The position numbers were made by a program, and so were the translations under genes. The notes under the pieces were generated by a model. That model made no database searches, was not told where the DNA came from, and saw only the letters and a program-made list of their open reading frames with translations. Positions 10,701 to 24,500 of a stretch of 64,000 bases of DNA are shown here, piece after piece. Positions within the stretch are counted from its first letter, which is position 1. Each line of letters starts with the position of its first letter. The DNA lies in assembly GCA_030142905.1 (NCBI GenBank), contig JASJOG010000058.1:1-64000 (forward strand), read 5' to 3'. Source of the stretch: Heliopora coerulea (taxonomy: Eukaryota > Cnidaria > Anthozoa > Scleralcyonacea > Helioporidae).

Positions 10701-12540
10701 GGGACCACATGGCCCATGTGGTCCCCCCTTTGCTACTGGGCCGAATTTTCAAGTGTGCATATCTCGTGGGAATCGAGTGGTAAACGATCGCAACCAACGG
10801 CAAACAGCAAGATTCGGGAGCCTCTAGCCTTTGCTGACCAGAATAGAGAAGTTTGGAAAAGTTGGCAAAACCTCGTTTTGCAAAGGGGGGACCACATGGC
10901 CCATGTGGTCCCCCCTTTGCTACTGGGCCGAATTTTCAAGTGTGCATATCTCGTGGGAATCGAGTGGTAAACGATCGCAACCAACGGCAAACAGCAAGAT
11001 TCGGGAGCCTCTAGCCTTTGCTGACCAGAATAGAGAAGTTTGGAAAAGTTGGCAAAACCTCGTTTTGCAAAGGGGGGACCACATGGCCCATGTGGTCCCC
11101 CCTTTGCTACTGGGCCGAATTTTCAAGTGTGCATATCTCGTGGGAATCGAGTGGTAAACGATCGCAACCAACGGCAAACAGCAAGATTCGGGAGCCTCTA
11201 GCCTTTGCTGACCAGAATAGAGAAGTTTGGAAAAGTTGGCAAAACCTCGTTTTGCAAAGGGGGGACCACATGGCCCATGTGGTCCCCCCTTTGCTACTGG
11301 GCCGAATTTTCAAGTGTGCATATCTCGTGGGAATCGAGTGGTAAACGATCGCAACCAACGGCAAACAGCAAGATTCGGGAGCCTCTAGCCTTTGCTGACC
11401 AGAATAGAGAAGTTTGGAAAAGTTGGCAAAACCTCGTTTTGCAAAGGGGGGACCACATGGCCCATGTGGTCCCCCCTTTGCTACTGGGCCGAATTTTCAA
11501 GTGTGCATATCTCGTGGGAATCGAGTGGTAAACGATCGCAACCAACGGCAAACAGCAAGATTCGGGAGCCTCTAGCCTTTGCTGACCAGAATAGAGAAGT
11601 TTGGAAAAGTTGGCAAAACCTCGTTTTGCAAAGGGGGGACCACATGGCCCATGTGGTCCCCCCTTTGCTACTGGGCCGAATTTTCAAGTGTGCATATCTC
11701 GTGGGAATCGAGTGGTAAACGATCGCAACCAACGGCAAACAGCAAGATTCGGGAGCCTCTAGCCTTTGCTGACCAGAATAGAGAAGTTTGGAAAAGTTGG
11801 CAAAACCTCGTTTTGCAAAGGGGGGACCACATGGCCCATGTGGTCCCCCCTTTGCTACTGGGCCGAATTTTCAAGTGTGCATATCTCGTGGGAATCGAGT
11901 GGTAAACGATCGCAACCAACGGCAAACAGCAAGATTCGGGAGCCTCTAGCCTTTGCTGACCAGAATAGAGAAGTTTGGAAAAGTTGGCAAAACCTCGTTT
12001 TGCAAAGGGGGGACCACATGGCCCATGTGGTCCCCCCTTTGCTACTGGGCCGAATTTTCAAGTGTGCATATCTCGTGGGAATCGAGTGGTAAACGATCGC
12101 AACCAACGGCAAACAGCAAGATTCGGGAGCCTCTAGCCTTTGCTGACCAGAATAGAGAAGTTTGGAAAAGTTGGCAAAACCTCGTTTTGCAAAGGGGGGA
12201 CCACATGGCCCATGTGGTCCCCCCTTTGCTACTGGGCCGAATTTTCAAGTGTGCATATCTCGTGGGAATCGAGTGGTAAACGATCGCAACCAACGGCAAA
12301 CAGCAAGATTCGGGAGCCTCTAGCCTTTGCTGACCAGAATAGAGAAGTTTGGAAAAGTTGGCAAAACCTCGTTTTGCAAAGGGGGGACCACATGGCCCAT
12401 GTGGTCCCCCCTTTGCTACTGGGCCGAATTTTCAAGTGTGCATATCTCGTGGGAATCGAGTGGTAAACGATCGCAACCAACGGCAAACAGCAAGATTCGG
12501 GAGCCTCTAGCCTTTGCTGACCAGAATAGAGAAGTTTGGA
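4740..12540 (+). repeat. Homogenised zone of the 187-bp array
   Basis: About 41 consecutive monomers next to the LINE are virtually identical. The only differences I noticed are single substitutions near 7591 (gtggcaatcg) and 10058 (aacatcaag). Beyond 12.54 kb single-base variants become frequent. The boundary is gradual and is marked by the first 'ttgcgaagg ... ctgtgccg' monomer near 12565-12610. Confidence 0.85.
4896..4936. repeat. Monomer hairpin (first full example of the palindrome)
   Basis: Each 187-bp monomer contains a perfect inverted repeat with 19-bp arms, gcaaaggggggaccacatg, around a 3-nt centre (gcc). It forms a 41-nt hairpin or cruciform with a G6/C6 stem segment. The example given is the first complete one right of the LINE; it recurs every 187 bases. 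In the left flank the centre reads ggc, as expected for the reverse strand. The LINE 3' borders fall inside the C-run of this stem. Confidence 0.95.
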
Positions 12541-15500
12541 AAAGTTGGCAAAACCTCGTTTTGCGAAGGGGGGACCACATGGCCCATGTGGTCCCCCCTT
12601 TGCTACTGTGCCGAATTTTCAAGTGTGCATATCTCGTGGGAATCGAGTGGTAAACGATCGCAACCAACGGCAAACAGCAAGATTCGGGAGCCTCTAGCCT
12701 TTGCTGACCAGAATAGAGAAGTTTGGAAAAGTTGGCAAAACCTCGTTTTGCAAAGGGGGGACCACATGGCCCATGTGGTCCCCCCTTTGCTACTGGGCCG
12801 AATTTTCAAGTGTGCATATCTCGTGGGAATCGAGTGGTAAACGATCGCAACCAACGGCAAACAGCAAGATTCGGGAGCCTGTAGCCTTTGCTGACCAGAA
12901 TAGAGAAGTTTGGAAAAGTTGGCAAAACCTCGTTTTGCAAAGGGGGGACCACATGGCCCATGTGGTCCCCCCTTTGCTACTGGGCCGAATTTTCAAGTGT
13001 GCATATCTCGTGGGAATCGAGTGGTAAACGATCGCAACCAACGGCAAACAGCAAGATTCGGGAGCCTCTAGCCTTTGCTGACCAGAATAGAGAAGTTTGG
13101 AAAAGTTGGCAAAACCTCGTTTTGCAAAGGGGGGACCACATGGCCCATGTGGTCCCCCCTTTGCTACTGGGCCGAATTTTCAAGTGTGCATATCTCGTGG
13201 GAATCGAGTGGTAAACGATCGCAACCAACGGCAAACAGCAAGATTCGGGAGCCTCTAGCCTTTGCTGACCAGAATAGAGAAGTTTGGAAAAGTTGGCAAA
13301 ACCTCGTTTTGCAAAGGGGGGACCACATGGCCCATGTGGTCCCCCCTTTGCTACTTGGCCGAATTTTCAAGTGTGCATATCTCGTGGGAATCGAGTGGTA
13401 AACGATCGCAACCAACGGCAAACAGCAAGATTCGGGAGCCTGTAGCCTTTGCTGACCAGAATAGAGAAGTTTGGAAAAGTTGGCAAAACCTCGTTTTGCA
13501 AAGGGGGGACCACATGGCCCATGTGGTCCCCCCTTTGCTACTGGGCCGAATTTTCAAGTGTGCATATCTCGTGGGAATCGAGTGGTAAACGATCGCAACC
13601 AACGGCAAACATCAAGATTCGGGAGCCTCTAGCCTTTGCTGACCAGAATAGAGAAGTTTGGAAAAGTTGGCAAAACCTCGTTTTGCAAAGGGGGGACCAC
13701 ATGGCCCATGTGGTCCCCCCTTTGCTACTGGGCCGAATTTTCAAGTGTGCATATCTCGTGGGAATCGAGTGGTAAACGAACGCAACCAACGGCAAACAGC
13801 AAGATTCGGGAGCCTCTAGCCTTTACTGACCAGAATAGAGAAGTTTGGAAAAGTTGGCAAAACCTCGTTTTGCGAAGGGGGGACCACATGGCCCATGTGG
13901 TCCCCCCTTTGCTACTGTGCCGAATTTTCAAGTGTGCATATCTCGTGGGAATCGAGTGGTAAACGATCGCAACCAACGGCAAATAGCAAGATTCGGGAGC
14001 CTCTAGCCTTTGCTGACCAGAATAGAGAAGTTTGGAAAAGTTGGCAAAACCTCGTTTTGCAAAGGGGGGACCACATGGCCCATGTGGTCCCCCCTTTGCT
14101 ACTGGGCCGAATTTTCAAGTGTGCATAACTCGTGGGAATCGAATGGTAAACGATCGCAACCAACGGCAAACAGCAAGATTCGGGAGCCTGTAGCCTTTGC
14201 TGACCAGAATAGAGAAGTTTGGAAAAGTTGGCAAAACCTCGTTTTGCAAAGGGGGGACCACATGGCCCATGTGGTCCCCCCTTTGCTACTGGGCCGAATT
14301 TTCAAGTGTGCATATCTCGTGGGAATCGAGTGGTAAACGATCGCAACCAACGGCAAACAGCAAGATTCGGGAGCCTCTAGCCATTGCTGACAGGAATAGA
14401 GAAGTTTGGAAAAGTTGGCAAAACCTCGTTTTGCAAAGGGGGGACCACATGGCCCATGTGGTCCCCCTTTTGCTACTGGGCCGAATTTTCAAGTGTGCAT
14501 ATCTCGTGGGAATCGAGTGGTAAACGATCGCAACCAACGGCAAACAGCAAGATTCGGGAGCCTGTAGCCTTTGCTGACCAGAATAGAGAAGTTTGGAAAA
14601 GTTGGCAAAACCTCGTTTTGCAAAGGGGGGACCACATGGCCCATGTGGTCCCCCCTTTGCTACTGGGCCGAATTTTCAAGTGTGCATATCTCGTGGGAAT
14701 CGAGTGGTAAACTATCGCAACCAACGGCAAACAGCAAGATTCGGGAGCCTCTAGCCTTTGCTGACCAGAATAGAGAAGTTTGGAAAAGTTGGCAAAACCT
14801 CGTTTTGCAAAGGGGGGACCACATGGCCCATGTGGTCCCCCCTTTGCTACTGGGCCGAATTTTCAAGTGTGCATATCTCGTGGGAATCGAGTGGTAAACG
14901 ATCGCAACCAACGGCAAACAGCAAGATTCGGGAGCCTCTAGCCTTTGCTGACCAGAATAGAGAAGTTTGGAAAAGTTGGCAAAACCTCGTTTTGCAAAGG
15001 GGGGACCACATGGCCCATGTGGTCCCCCCTTTGCTACTGGGCCGAATTTTCAAGTGTGCATATCTCGTGGGAATCGAGTGGTAAACGATCGCAACCAACG
15101 GCAAACAGCAAGATTCGGGAGCCTCTAGCCTTTGCTGACCAGAATAGAGAAGTTTGGAAAAGTTGGCAAAACCTCGTTTTGCAAAGGGGGGACCACATGG
15201 CCCATGTGGTCCCCCCTTTGCTTCTGGGCCGAATTTTCAAGTGTGCATATCTCGTGGGAATCGAGTGGTAAACGATCGCAACCAACGGCAAACAGCAAGA
15301 TTCGGGAGCCTATAGCCTTTGCTGACCAGAATAGAGAAGTTTGGAAAAGTTGGCAAAACCTCGTTTTGCAAAGGGGGGACCACATGGCCCATGTGGTCCC
15401 CCCTTTGCTACTGGGCCGAATTTTCAAGTGTGCATATCTCGTGGGAATCGAGTGGTAAACGATCGCAACCAACGGCAAACAGCAAGAATCGGGAGCCTGT

Positions 15501-18500
15501 AGCCTTTGCTGACCAGAATAGAGAAGTTTGGAAAAGTTGGCAAAACCTCGTTTTGCAAAGGGGGGACCACATGGCCCATGTGGTCCCCCCTTTGCTACTG
15601 GGCCGAATTTTCAAGTGTGCATATCTCGTGGGAATCGAGTGGTAAACGATCGCAACCAACGGCAAACAGCAAGATTCGGGAGCCTCTAGCCTTTGCTGAC
15701 CAGAATAGAGAAGTTTGGAAAAGTTGGCAAAACCTCGTTTTGCAAAGGGGGGACCACATGGCCCATGTGGTCCCCCCTTTGCTACTGGGCCGAATTTTCA
15801 AGTGTGCATATCTCGTGGGAATCGAGTGGTAAACGATCGCAACCAACGGCAAACAGCAAGATTCGGAAGCCTGTAGCCTTTGCTGACCAGAATAGAGAAG
15901 TTTGGAAAAGTTGGCAAAACCTCGTTTTGCAAAGGGGGGACCACATGGCCCATGTGGTCCCCCCTTTGCTACTGGGCCGAATTTTCAAGTGTGCATATCT
16001 CGTGGGAATCGAGTGGTAAACGATCGCAACCAACGGCAAACAGCAAGATTCGGGAGCCTCTAGCCTTTGCTGACCAGAATAGAGAAGTTTGGAAAAGTTG
16101 GCAAAACCTCGTTTTGCAAAGGGGGGACCACATGGCCCATGTGGTCCCCCCTTTGCTACTGGGCCGAATTTTCAAGTGTGCATATCTCGTGGGAATCGAG
16201 TGGTAAACGATCGCAACCAACGGCAAACAGCAAGATTCGGGAGCCTCTAGCCTTTGCTGACCAGAATAGAGAAGTTTGGAAAAGTTGGCAAAACCTCGTT
16301 TTGCAAAGGGGGACCACATGGCCCATGTGGTCCCCCCTTTGCTACTGGGCCGAATTTTCAAGTGTGCATATCACGTGGGAATCGAGTGGTAAACGATCGC
16401 AACCAACGGCAAACAGCAAGATTCGGGAGCCTCTAGCCTTTGCTGACCAGAATAGAGAAGTTTGGAAAAGTTGGCAAAACCTCGTTTTGCAAAGGGGGGA
16501 CCACATGGCCCATGTGGTCCCCCCTTTGCTTCTGGGCCGAATTTTCAAGTGTGCATATCTCGTGGGAATCGAGTGGTAAACGATCGCAACCAACGGCAAA
16601 CAGCAAGATTCGGGAGCCTGTAGCCTTTGCTGACCAGAATAGAGAAGTTTGGAAAAGTTGGCAAAACCTCGTTTTGCAAAGGGGGGACCACATGGCCCAT
16701 GTGGTCCCCCCTTTGCTACTGGGCCGAATTTTCAAGTGTGCATATCTCGTGGGAATCGAGTGGTAAACGATCGCAACCAACGGCAAACAGCAAGATTCGG
16801 GAGCCTCTAGCCTTTGCTGACCAGAATAGAGAAGTTTGGAAAAGTTGGCAAAACCTCGTTTTGCAAAGGGGGGACCACATGGCCCATGTGGTCCCCCCTT
16901 TGCTACTGGGCCGAATTTTCAAGTGTGCATAACTCGTGGGAATCGAATGGTAAACGATCGCAACCAACGGCAAACAGCAAGATTCGGGAGCCTGTAGCCT
17001 TTGCTGACCAGAATAGAGAAGTTTGGAAAAGTTGGCAAAACCTCGTTTTGCAAAGGGGGGACCACATGGCCCATGTGGTCCCCCCTTTGCTACTGGGCCG
17101 AATTTTCAAGTGTGCATATCTCGTGGGAATCGAGTGGTAAACGATCGCAACCAACGGCAAACAGCAAGATTCGGGAGCCTCTAGCCATTGCTGACAGGAA
17201 TAGAGAAGTTTGGAAAAGTTGGCAAAACCTCGTTTTGCAAAGGGGGGACCACATGGCCCATGTGGTCCCCCTTTTGCTACTGGGCCGAATTTTCAAGTGT
17301 GCATATCTCGTGGGAATCGAGTGGTAAACGATCGCAACCAACGGCAAACAGCAAGATTCGGGAGCCTCTAGCCTTTGCTGACCAGAATAGAGAAGTTTGG
17401 AAAAGTTGGCAAAACCTCGTTTTGCAAAGGGGGGACCACATGGCCCATGTGGTCCCCCCTTTGCTACTGGGCCGAATTTTCAAGTGTGCATATCTCGTGG
17501 GAATCGAGTGGTAAACGATCGCAACCAACGGCAAACAGCAAGATTCGGGAGCCTCTAGCCTTTGCTGACCAGAATAGAGAAGTTTGGAAAAGTTGGCAAA
17601 ACCTCGTTTTGCAAAGGGGGGACCACATGGCCCATGTGGTCCCCCCTTTGCTACTGGGCCGAATTTTCAAGTGTGCATATCTCGTGGGAATCGAGTGGTA
17701 AACGATCGCAACCAACGGCAAACAGCAAGATTCGGGAGCCTCTAGCCTTTGCTGACCAGAATAGAGAAGTTTGGAAAAGTTGGCAAAACCTCGTTTTGCA
17801 AAGGGGGACCACATGGCCCATGTGGTCCCCCCTTTGCTACTGGGCCGAATTTTCAAGTGTGCATATCTCGTGGGAATCGAGTGGTAAACGATCGCAACCA
17901 ACGGCAAACAGCAAGATTCGGGAGCCTCTAGCCTTTGCTGACCAGAATAGAGAAGTTTGGAAAAGTTGGCAAAACCTCGTTTTGCAAAGGGGGGACCACA
18001 TGGCCCATGTGGTCCCCCCTTTGCTTCTGGGCCGAATTTTCAAGTGTGCATATCTCGTGGGAATCGAGTGGTAAACGATCGCAACCAACGGCAAACAGCA
18101 AGATTCGGGAGCCTGTAGCCTTTGCTGACCAGAATAGAGAAGTTTGGAAAAGTTGGCAAAACCTCGTTTTGCAAAGGGGGGACCACATGGCCCATGTGGT
18201 CCCCCCTTTGCTACTGGGCCGAATTTTCAAGTGTGCATATCTCGTGGGAATCGAGTGGTAAACGATCGCAACCAACGGCAAACAGCAAGATTCGGGAGCC
18301 TCTAGCCTTTGCTGACCAGAATAGAGAAGTTTGGAAAAGTTGGCAAAACCTCGTTTTGCAAAGGGGGGACCACATGGCCCATGTGGTCCCCCCTTTGCTA
18401 CTGGGCCGAATTTTCAAGTGTGCATAACTCGTGGGAATCGAATGGTAAACGATCGCAACCAACGGCAAACAGCAAGATTCGGGAGCCTGTAGCCTTTGCT

Positions 18501-21500
18501 GACCAGAATAGAGAAGTTTGGAAAAGTTGGCAAAACCTCGTTTTGCAAAGGGGGGACCACATGGCCCATGTGGTCCCCCCTTTGCTACTGGGCCGAATTT
18601 TCAAGTGTGCATATCTCGTGGGAATCGAGTGGTAAACGATCGCAACCAACGGCAAACAGCAAGATTCGGGAGCCTCTAGCCATTGCTGACAGGAATAGAG
18701 AAGTTTGGAAAAGTTGGCAAAACCTCGTTTTGCAAAGGGGGGACCACATGGCCCATGTGGTCCCCCTTTTGCTACTGGGCCGAATTTTCAAGTGTGCATA
18801 TCTCGTGGGAATCGAGTGGTAAACGATCGCAACCAACGGCAAACAGCAAGATTCGGGAGCCTCTAGCCTTTGCTGACCAGAATAGAGAAGTTTGGAAAAG
18901 TTGGCAAAACCTCGTTTTGCAAAGGGGGGACCACATGGCCCATGTGGTCCCCCCTTTGCTACTGGGCCGAATTTTCAAGTGTGCATATCTCGTGGGAATC
19001 GAGTGGTAAACGATCGCAACCAACGGCAAACAGCAAGATTCGGGAGCCTGTAGCCTTTGCTGACCAGAATAGAGAAGTTTGGAAAAGTTGGCAAAACCTC
19101 GTTTTGCAAAGGGGGGACCACATGGCCCATGTGGTCCCCCCTTTGCTACTGGGCCGAATTTTCAAGTGTGCATATCTCGTGGGAATCGAGTGGTAAACGA
19201 TCGCAACCAACGGCAAACAGCAAGATTCGGGAGCCTATAGCCTTTGCTGACCAGAATAGAGAAGTTTGGAAAAGTTGGCAAAACCTCGTTTTGCAAAGGG
19301 GGCACCACATGGCCCATGTGGTCCCCCCTTTGCTACTGGGCCGAATTTTCAAGTGTGCATATCTCGTGGGAATCGAGTGGTAAACGATCGCAACCAACGG
19401 CAAACAGCAAGATTCGGGAGCCTGTAGCCTTTGCTGACCAGAATAGAGAAGTTTGGAAAAGTTGGCAAAACCTCGTTTTGCAAAGGGGGGACCACATGGC
19501 CCATGTGGTCCCCCCTTTGCTACTGGGCCGAATTTTCAAGTGTGCATATCTCGTGGGAATCGAGTGGTAAACGATCGCAACCAACGGCAAACAGCAAGAT
19601 TCGGGAGCCTCTAGCCTTTGCTGACCAGAATAGAGAAGTTTGGAAAAGTTGGCAAAACCTCGTTTTGCAAAGGGGGGACCACATGGCCCATGTGGTCCCC
19701 CCTTTGCTACTGGGCCGAATTTTCAAGTGTGCATATCTCGTGGGAATCGAGTGGTAAACGATCGCAACCAACGGCAAACAGCAAGATTCGGAAGCCTGTA
19801 GCCTTTGCTGACCAGAATAGAGAAGTTTGGAAAAGTTGGCAAAACCTCGTTTTGCAAAGGGGGGACCACATGGCCCATGTGGTCCCCCCTTTGCTACTGG
19901 GCCGAATTTTCAAGTGTGCATATCTCGTGGGAATCGAGTGGTAAACGATCGCAACCAACGGCAAACAGCAAGATTCGGGAGCCTCTAGCCTTTGCTGACC
20001 AGAATAGAGAAGTTTGGAAAAGTTGGCAAAACCTCGTTTTGCAAAGGGGGGACCACATGGCCCATGTGGTCCCCCCTTTGCTACTGGGCCGAATTTTCAA
20101 GTGTGCATATCTCGTGGGAATCGAGTGGTAAACGATCGCAACCAACGGCAAACAGCAAGATTCGGGAGCCTCTAGCCTTTGCTGACCAGAATAGAGAAGT
20201 TTGGAAAAGTTGGCAAAACCTCGTTTTGCAAAGGGGGACCACATGGCCCATGTGGTCCCCCCTTTGCTACTGGGCCGAATTTTCAAGTGTGCATATCTCG
20301 TGGGAATCGAGTGGTAAACGATCGCAACCAACGGCAAACAGCAAGATTCGGGAGCCTCTAGCCTTTGCTGACCAGAATAGAGAAGTTTGGAAAAGTTGGC
20401 AAAACCTCGTTTTGCAAAGGGGGGACCACATGGCCCATGTGGTCCCCCCTTTGCTTCTGGGCCGAATTTTCAAGTGTGCATATCTCGTGGGAATCGAGTG
20501 GTAAACGATCGCAACCAACGGCAAACAGCAAGATTCGGGAGCCTGTAGCCTTTGCTGACCAGAATAGAGAAGTTTGGAAAAGTTGGCAAAACCTCGTTTT
20601 GCAAAGGGGGGACCACATGGCCCATGTGGTCCCCCCTTTGCTACTGGGCCGAATTTTCAAGTGTGCATATCTCGTGGGAATCGAGTGGTAAACGATCGCA
20701 ACCAACGGCAAACAGCAAGATTCGGGAGCCTCTAGCCTTTGCTGACCAGAATAGAGAAGTTTGGAAAAGTTGGCAAAACCTCGTTTTGCAAAGGGGGGAC
20801 CACATGGCCCATGTGGTCCCCCCTTTGCTACTGGGCCGAATTTTCAAGTGTGCATAACTCGTGGGAATCGAATGGTAAACGATCGCAACCAACGGCAAAC
20901 AGCAAGATTCGGGAGCCTGTAGCCTTTGCTGACCAGAATAGAGAAGTTTGGAAAAGTTGGCAAAACCTCGTTTTGCAAAGGGGGGACCACATGGCCCATG
21001 TGGTCCCCCCTTTGCTACTGGGCCGAATTTTCAAGTGTGCATATCTCGTGGGAATCGAGTGGTAAACGATCGCAACCAACGGCAAACAGCAAGATTCGGG
21101 AGCCTCTAGCCATTGCTGACAGGAATAGAGAAGTTTGGAAAAGTTGGCAAAACCTCGTTTTGCAAAGGGGGGACCACATGGCCCATGTGGTCCCCCTTTT
21201 GCTACTGGGCCGAATTTTCAAGTGTGCATATCTCGTGGGAATCGAGTGGTAAACGATCGCAACCAACGGCAAACAGCAAGATTCGGGAGCCTCTAGCCTT
21301 TGCTGACCAGAATAGAGAAGTTTGGAAAAGTTGGCAAAACCTCGTTTTGCAAAGGGGGGACCACATGGCCCATGTGGTCCCCCCTTTGCTACTGGGCCGA
21401 ATTTTCAAGTGTGCATATCTCGTGGGAATCGAGTGGTAAACGATCGCAACCAACGGCAAACAGCAAGATTCGGGAGCCTCTAGCCTTTGCTGACCAGAAT

Positions 21501-24500
21501 AGAGAAGTTTGGAAAAGTTGGCAAAACCTCGTTTTGCAAAGGGGGGACCACATGGCCCATGTGGTCCCCCCTTTGCTACTGGGCCGAATTTTCAAGTGTG
21601 CATATCTCGTGGGAATCGAGTGGTAAACGATCGCAACCAACGGCAAACAGCAAGATTCGGGAGCCTATAGCCTTTGCTGACCAGAATAGAGAAGTTTGGA
21701 AAAGTTGGCAAAACCTCGTTTTGCAAAGGGGGCACCACATGGCCCATGTGGTCCCCCCTTTGCTACTGGGCCGAATTTTCAAGTGTGCATATCTCGTGGG
21801 AATCGAGTGGTAAACGATCGCAACCAACGGCAAACAGCAAGATTCGGGAGCCTGTAGCCTTTGCTGACCAGAATAGAGAAGTTTGGAAAAGTTGGCAAAA
21901 CCTCGTTTTGCAAAGGGGGGACCACATGGCCCATGTGGTCCCCCCTTTGCTACTGGGCCGAATTTTCAAGTGTGCATATCTCGTGGGAATCGAGTGGTAA
22001 ACGATCGCAACCAACGGCAAACAGCAAGATTCGGGAGCCTCTAGCCTTTGCTGACCAGAATAGAGAAGTTTGGAAAAGTTGGCAAAACCTCGTTTTGCAA
22101 AGGGGGGACCACATGGCCCATGTGGTCCCCCCTTTGCTACTGGGCCGAATTTTCAAGTGTGCATATCTCGTGGGAATCGAGTGGTAAACGATCGCAACCA
22201 ACGGCAAACAGCAAGATTCGGGAGCCTCTAGCCTTTGCTGACCAGAATAGAGAAGTTTGGAAAAGTTGGCAAAACCTCGTTTTGCAAAGGGGGGACCACA
22301 TGGCCCATGTGGTCCCCCCTTTGCTACTGGGCCGAATTTTCAAGTGTGCATATCTCGTGGGAATCGAGTGGTAAACGATCGCAACCAACGGCAAACAGCA
22401 AGATTCGGGAGCCTGTAGCCTTTGCTGACCAGAATAGAGAAGTTTGGAAAAGTTGGCAAAACCTCGTTTTGCAAAGGGGGACCACATGGCCCATGTGGTA
22501 CCCCCTTTGCTACTGGGCCGAATTTTCAAGTGTGCATATCTCGTGGGAATCGAGTGGTAAACGATCGCAACCAACGGCAAACAGCAAGATTCGGGAGCCT
22601 GTAGCCTTTGCTGACCAGAATAGAGAAGTTTGGAAAAGTTGGCAAAACCTCGTTTTGCAAAGGGGGGACCACATGGCCCATGTGGTCCCCCCTTTGCTAC
22701 TGGGCCGAATTTTCAAGTGTGCATATCTCGTGGGAATCGAGTGGTAAACGATCGCAACCAACGGCAAACAGCAAGATTCGGGAGCCTCTAGCCTTTGCTG
22801 ACCAGAATAGAGAAGTTTGGAAAAGTTGGCAAAACCTCGTTTTGCAAAGGGGGGACCACATGGCCCATGTGGTCCCCCCTTTGCTACTGGGCCGAATTTT
22901 CAAGTGTGCATATCTCGTGGGAATCGAGTGGTAAACGATCGCAACCAACGGCAAACAGCAAGATTCGGGAGCCTCTAGCCTTTGCTGACCAGAATAGAGA
23001 AGTTTGGAAAAGTTGGCAAAACCTCGTTTTGCAAAGGGGGGACCACATGGCCCATGTGGTCCCCCCTTTGCTACTGGGCCGAATTTTCAAGTGTGCATAT
23101 CTCGTGGGAATCGAGTGGTAAACGATCGCAACCAACGGCAAACAGCAAGATTCGGGAGCCTCTAGCCTTTGCTGACCAGAATAGAGAAGTTTGGAAAAGT
23201 TGGCAAAACCTCGTTTTGCAAAGGGGGGACCACATGGCCCATGTGGTCCCCCCTTTGCTACTGGGCCGAATTTTCAAGTGTGCATATCTCGTGGGAATCG
23301 AGTGGTAAACGATCGCAACCAACGGCAAACAGCAAGATTCGGGAGCCTCTAGCCTTTGCTGACCAGAATAGAGAAGTTTGGAAAAGTTGGCAAAACCTCG
23401 TTTATCGAAGGGGGGACCACATGGCCCATGTGGTCCCCCCTTTGCTACTGTGCCGAATTTTCAAGTGTGCATATCTCGTGGGAATCGAGTGGTAAACGAT
23501 CGCAACCAACGGCAAACAGCAAGATTCGGGAGCCTCTAGCCTTTGCTGACCAGAATAGAGAAGTTTGGAAAAGTTGGCAAAACCTCGTTTTGCAAAGGGG
23601 GGACCACATGGCCCATGTGGTCCCCCCTTTGCTACTGGGCCGAATTTTCAAGTGTGCATAACTCGTGGGAATCGAGTGGTAAACGATCGCAACCAACGGC
23701 AAACAGCAAGATTCGGGAGCCTGTAGCCTTTGCTGACCAGAATAGAGAAGTTTGGAAAAGTTGGCAAAACCTCGTTTTGCAAAGGGGGGACCACATGGCC
23801 CATGTGGTCCCCCCTTTGCTACTGGGCCGAATTTTCAAGTGTGCATATCTCGTGGGAATCGAGTGGTAAACGATCGCAACCAACGGCAAACAGCAAGATT
23901 CGGGAGCCTCTAGCCATTGCTGACAGGAATAGAGAAGTTTGGAAAAGTTGGCAAAACCTCGTTTTGCAAAGGGGGGACCACATGGCCCATGTGGTCCCCC
24001 CTTTGCTACTGGGCCGAATTTTCAAGTGTGCATATCTCGTGGGAATCGAGTGGTAAACGATCGCAACCAACGGCAAACAGCAAGATTCGGGAGCCTGTAG
24101 CCTTTGCTGACCAGAATAGAGAAGTTTGGAAAAGTTGGCAAAACCTCGTTTTGCAAAGGGGGGACCACATGGCCCATGTGGTCCCCCCTTTGCTACTGGG
24201 CCGAATTTTCAAGTGTGCATATCTCGTGGGAATCGAGTGGTAAACGATCGCAACCAACGGCAAACATCAAGATTCGGGAGCCTCTAGCCATTGCTGACAG
24301 GAATAGAGAAGTTTGGAAAAGTTGGCAAAACCTCGTTTTGCAAAGGGGGGACCACATGGCCCATGTGGTCCCCCCTTTGCTACTGGGCCGAATTTTCAAG
24401 TGTGCATATCTCGTGGGAATCGAGTGGTAAACGATCGCAACCAACGGCAAACAGCAAGATTCGGGAGCCTCTAGCCTTTGCTGACCAGAATAGAGAAGTT

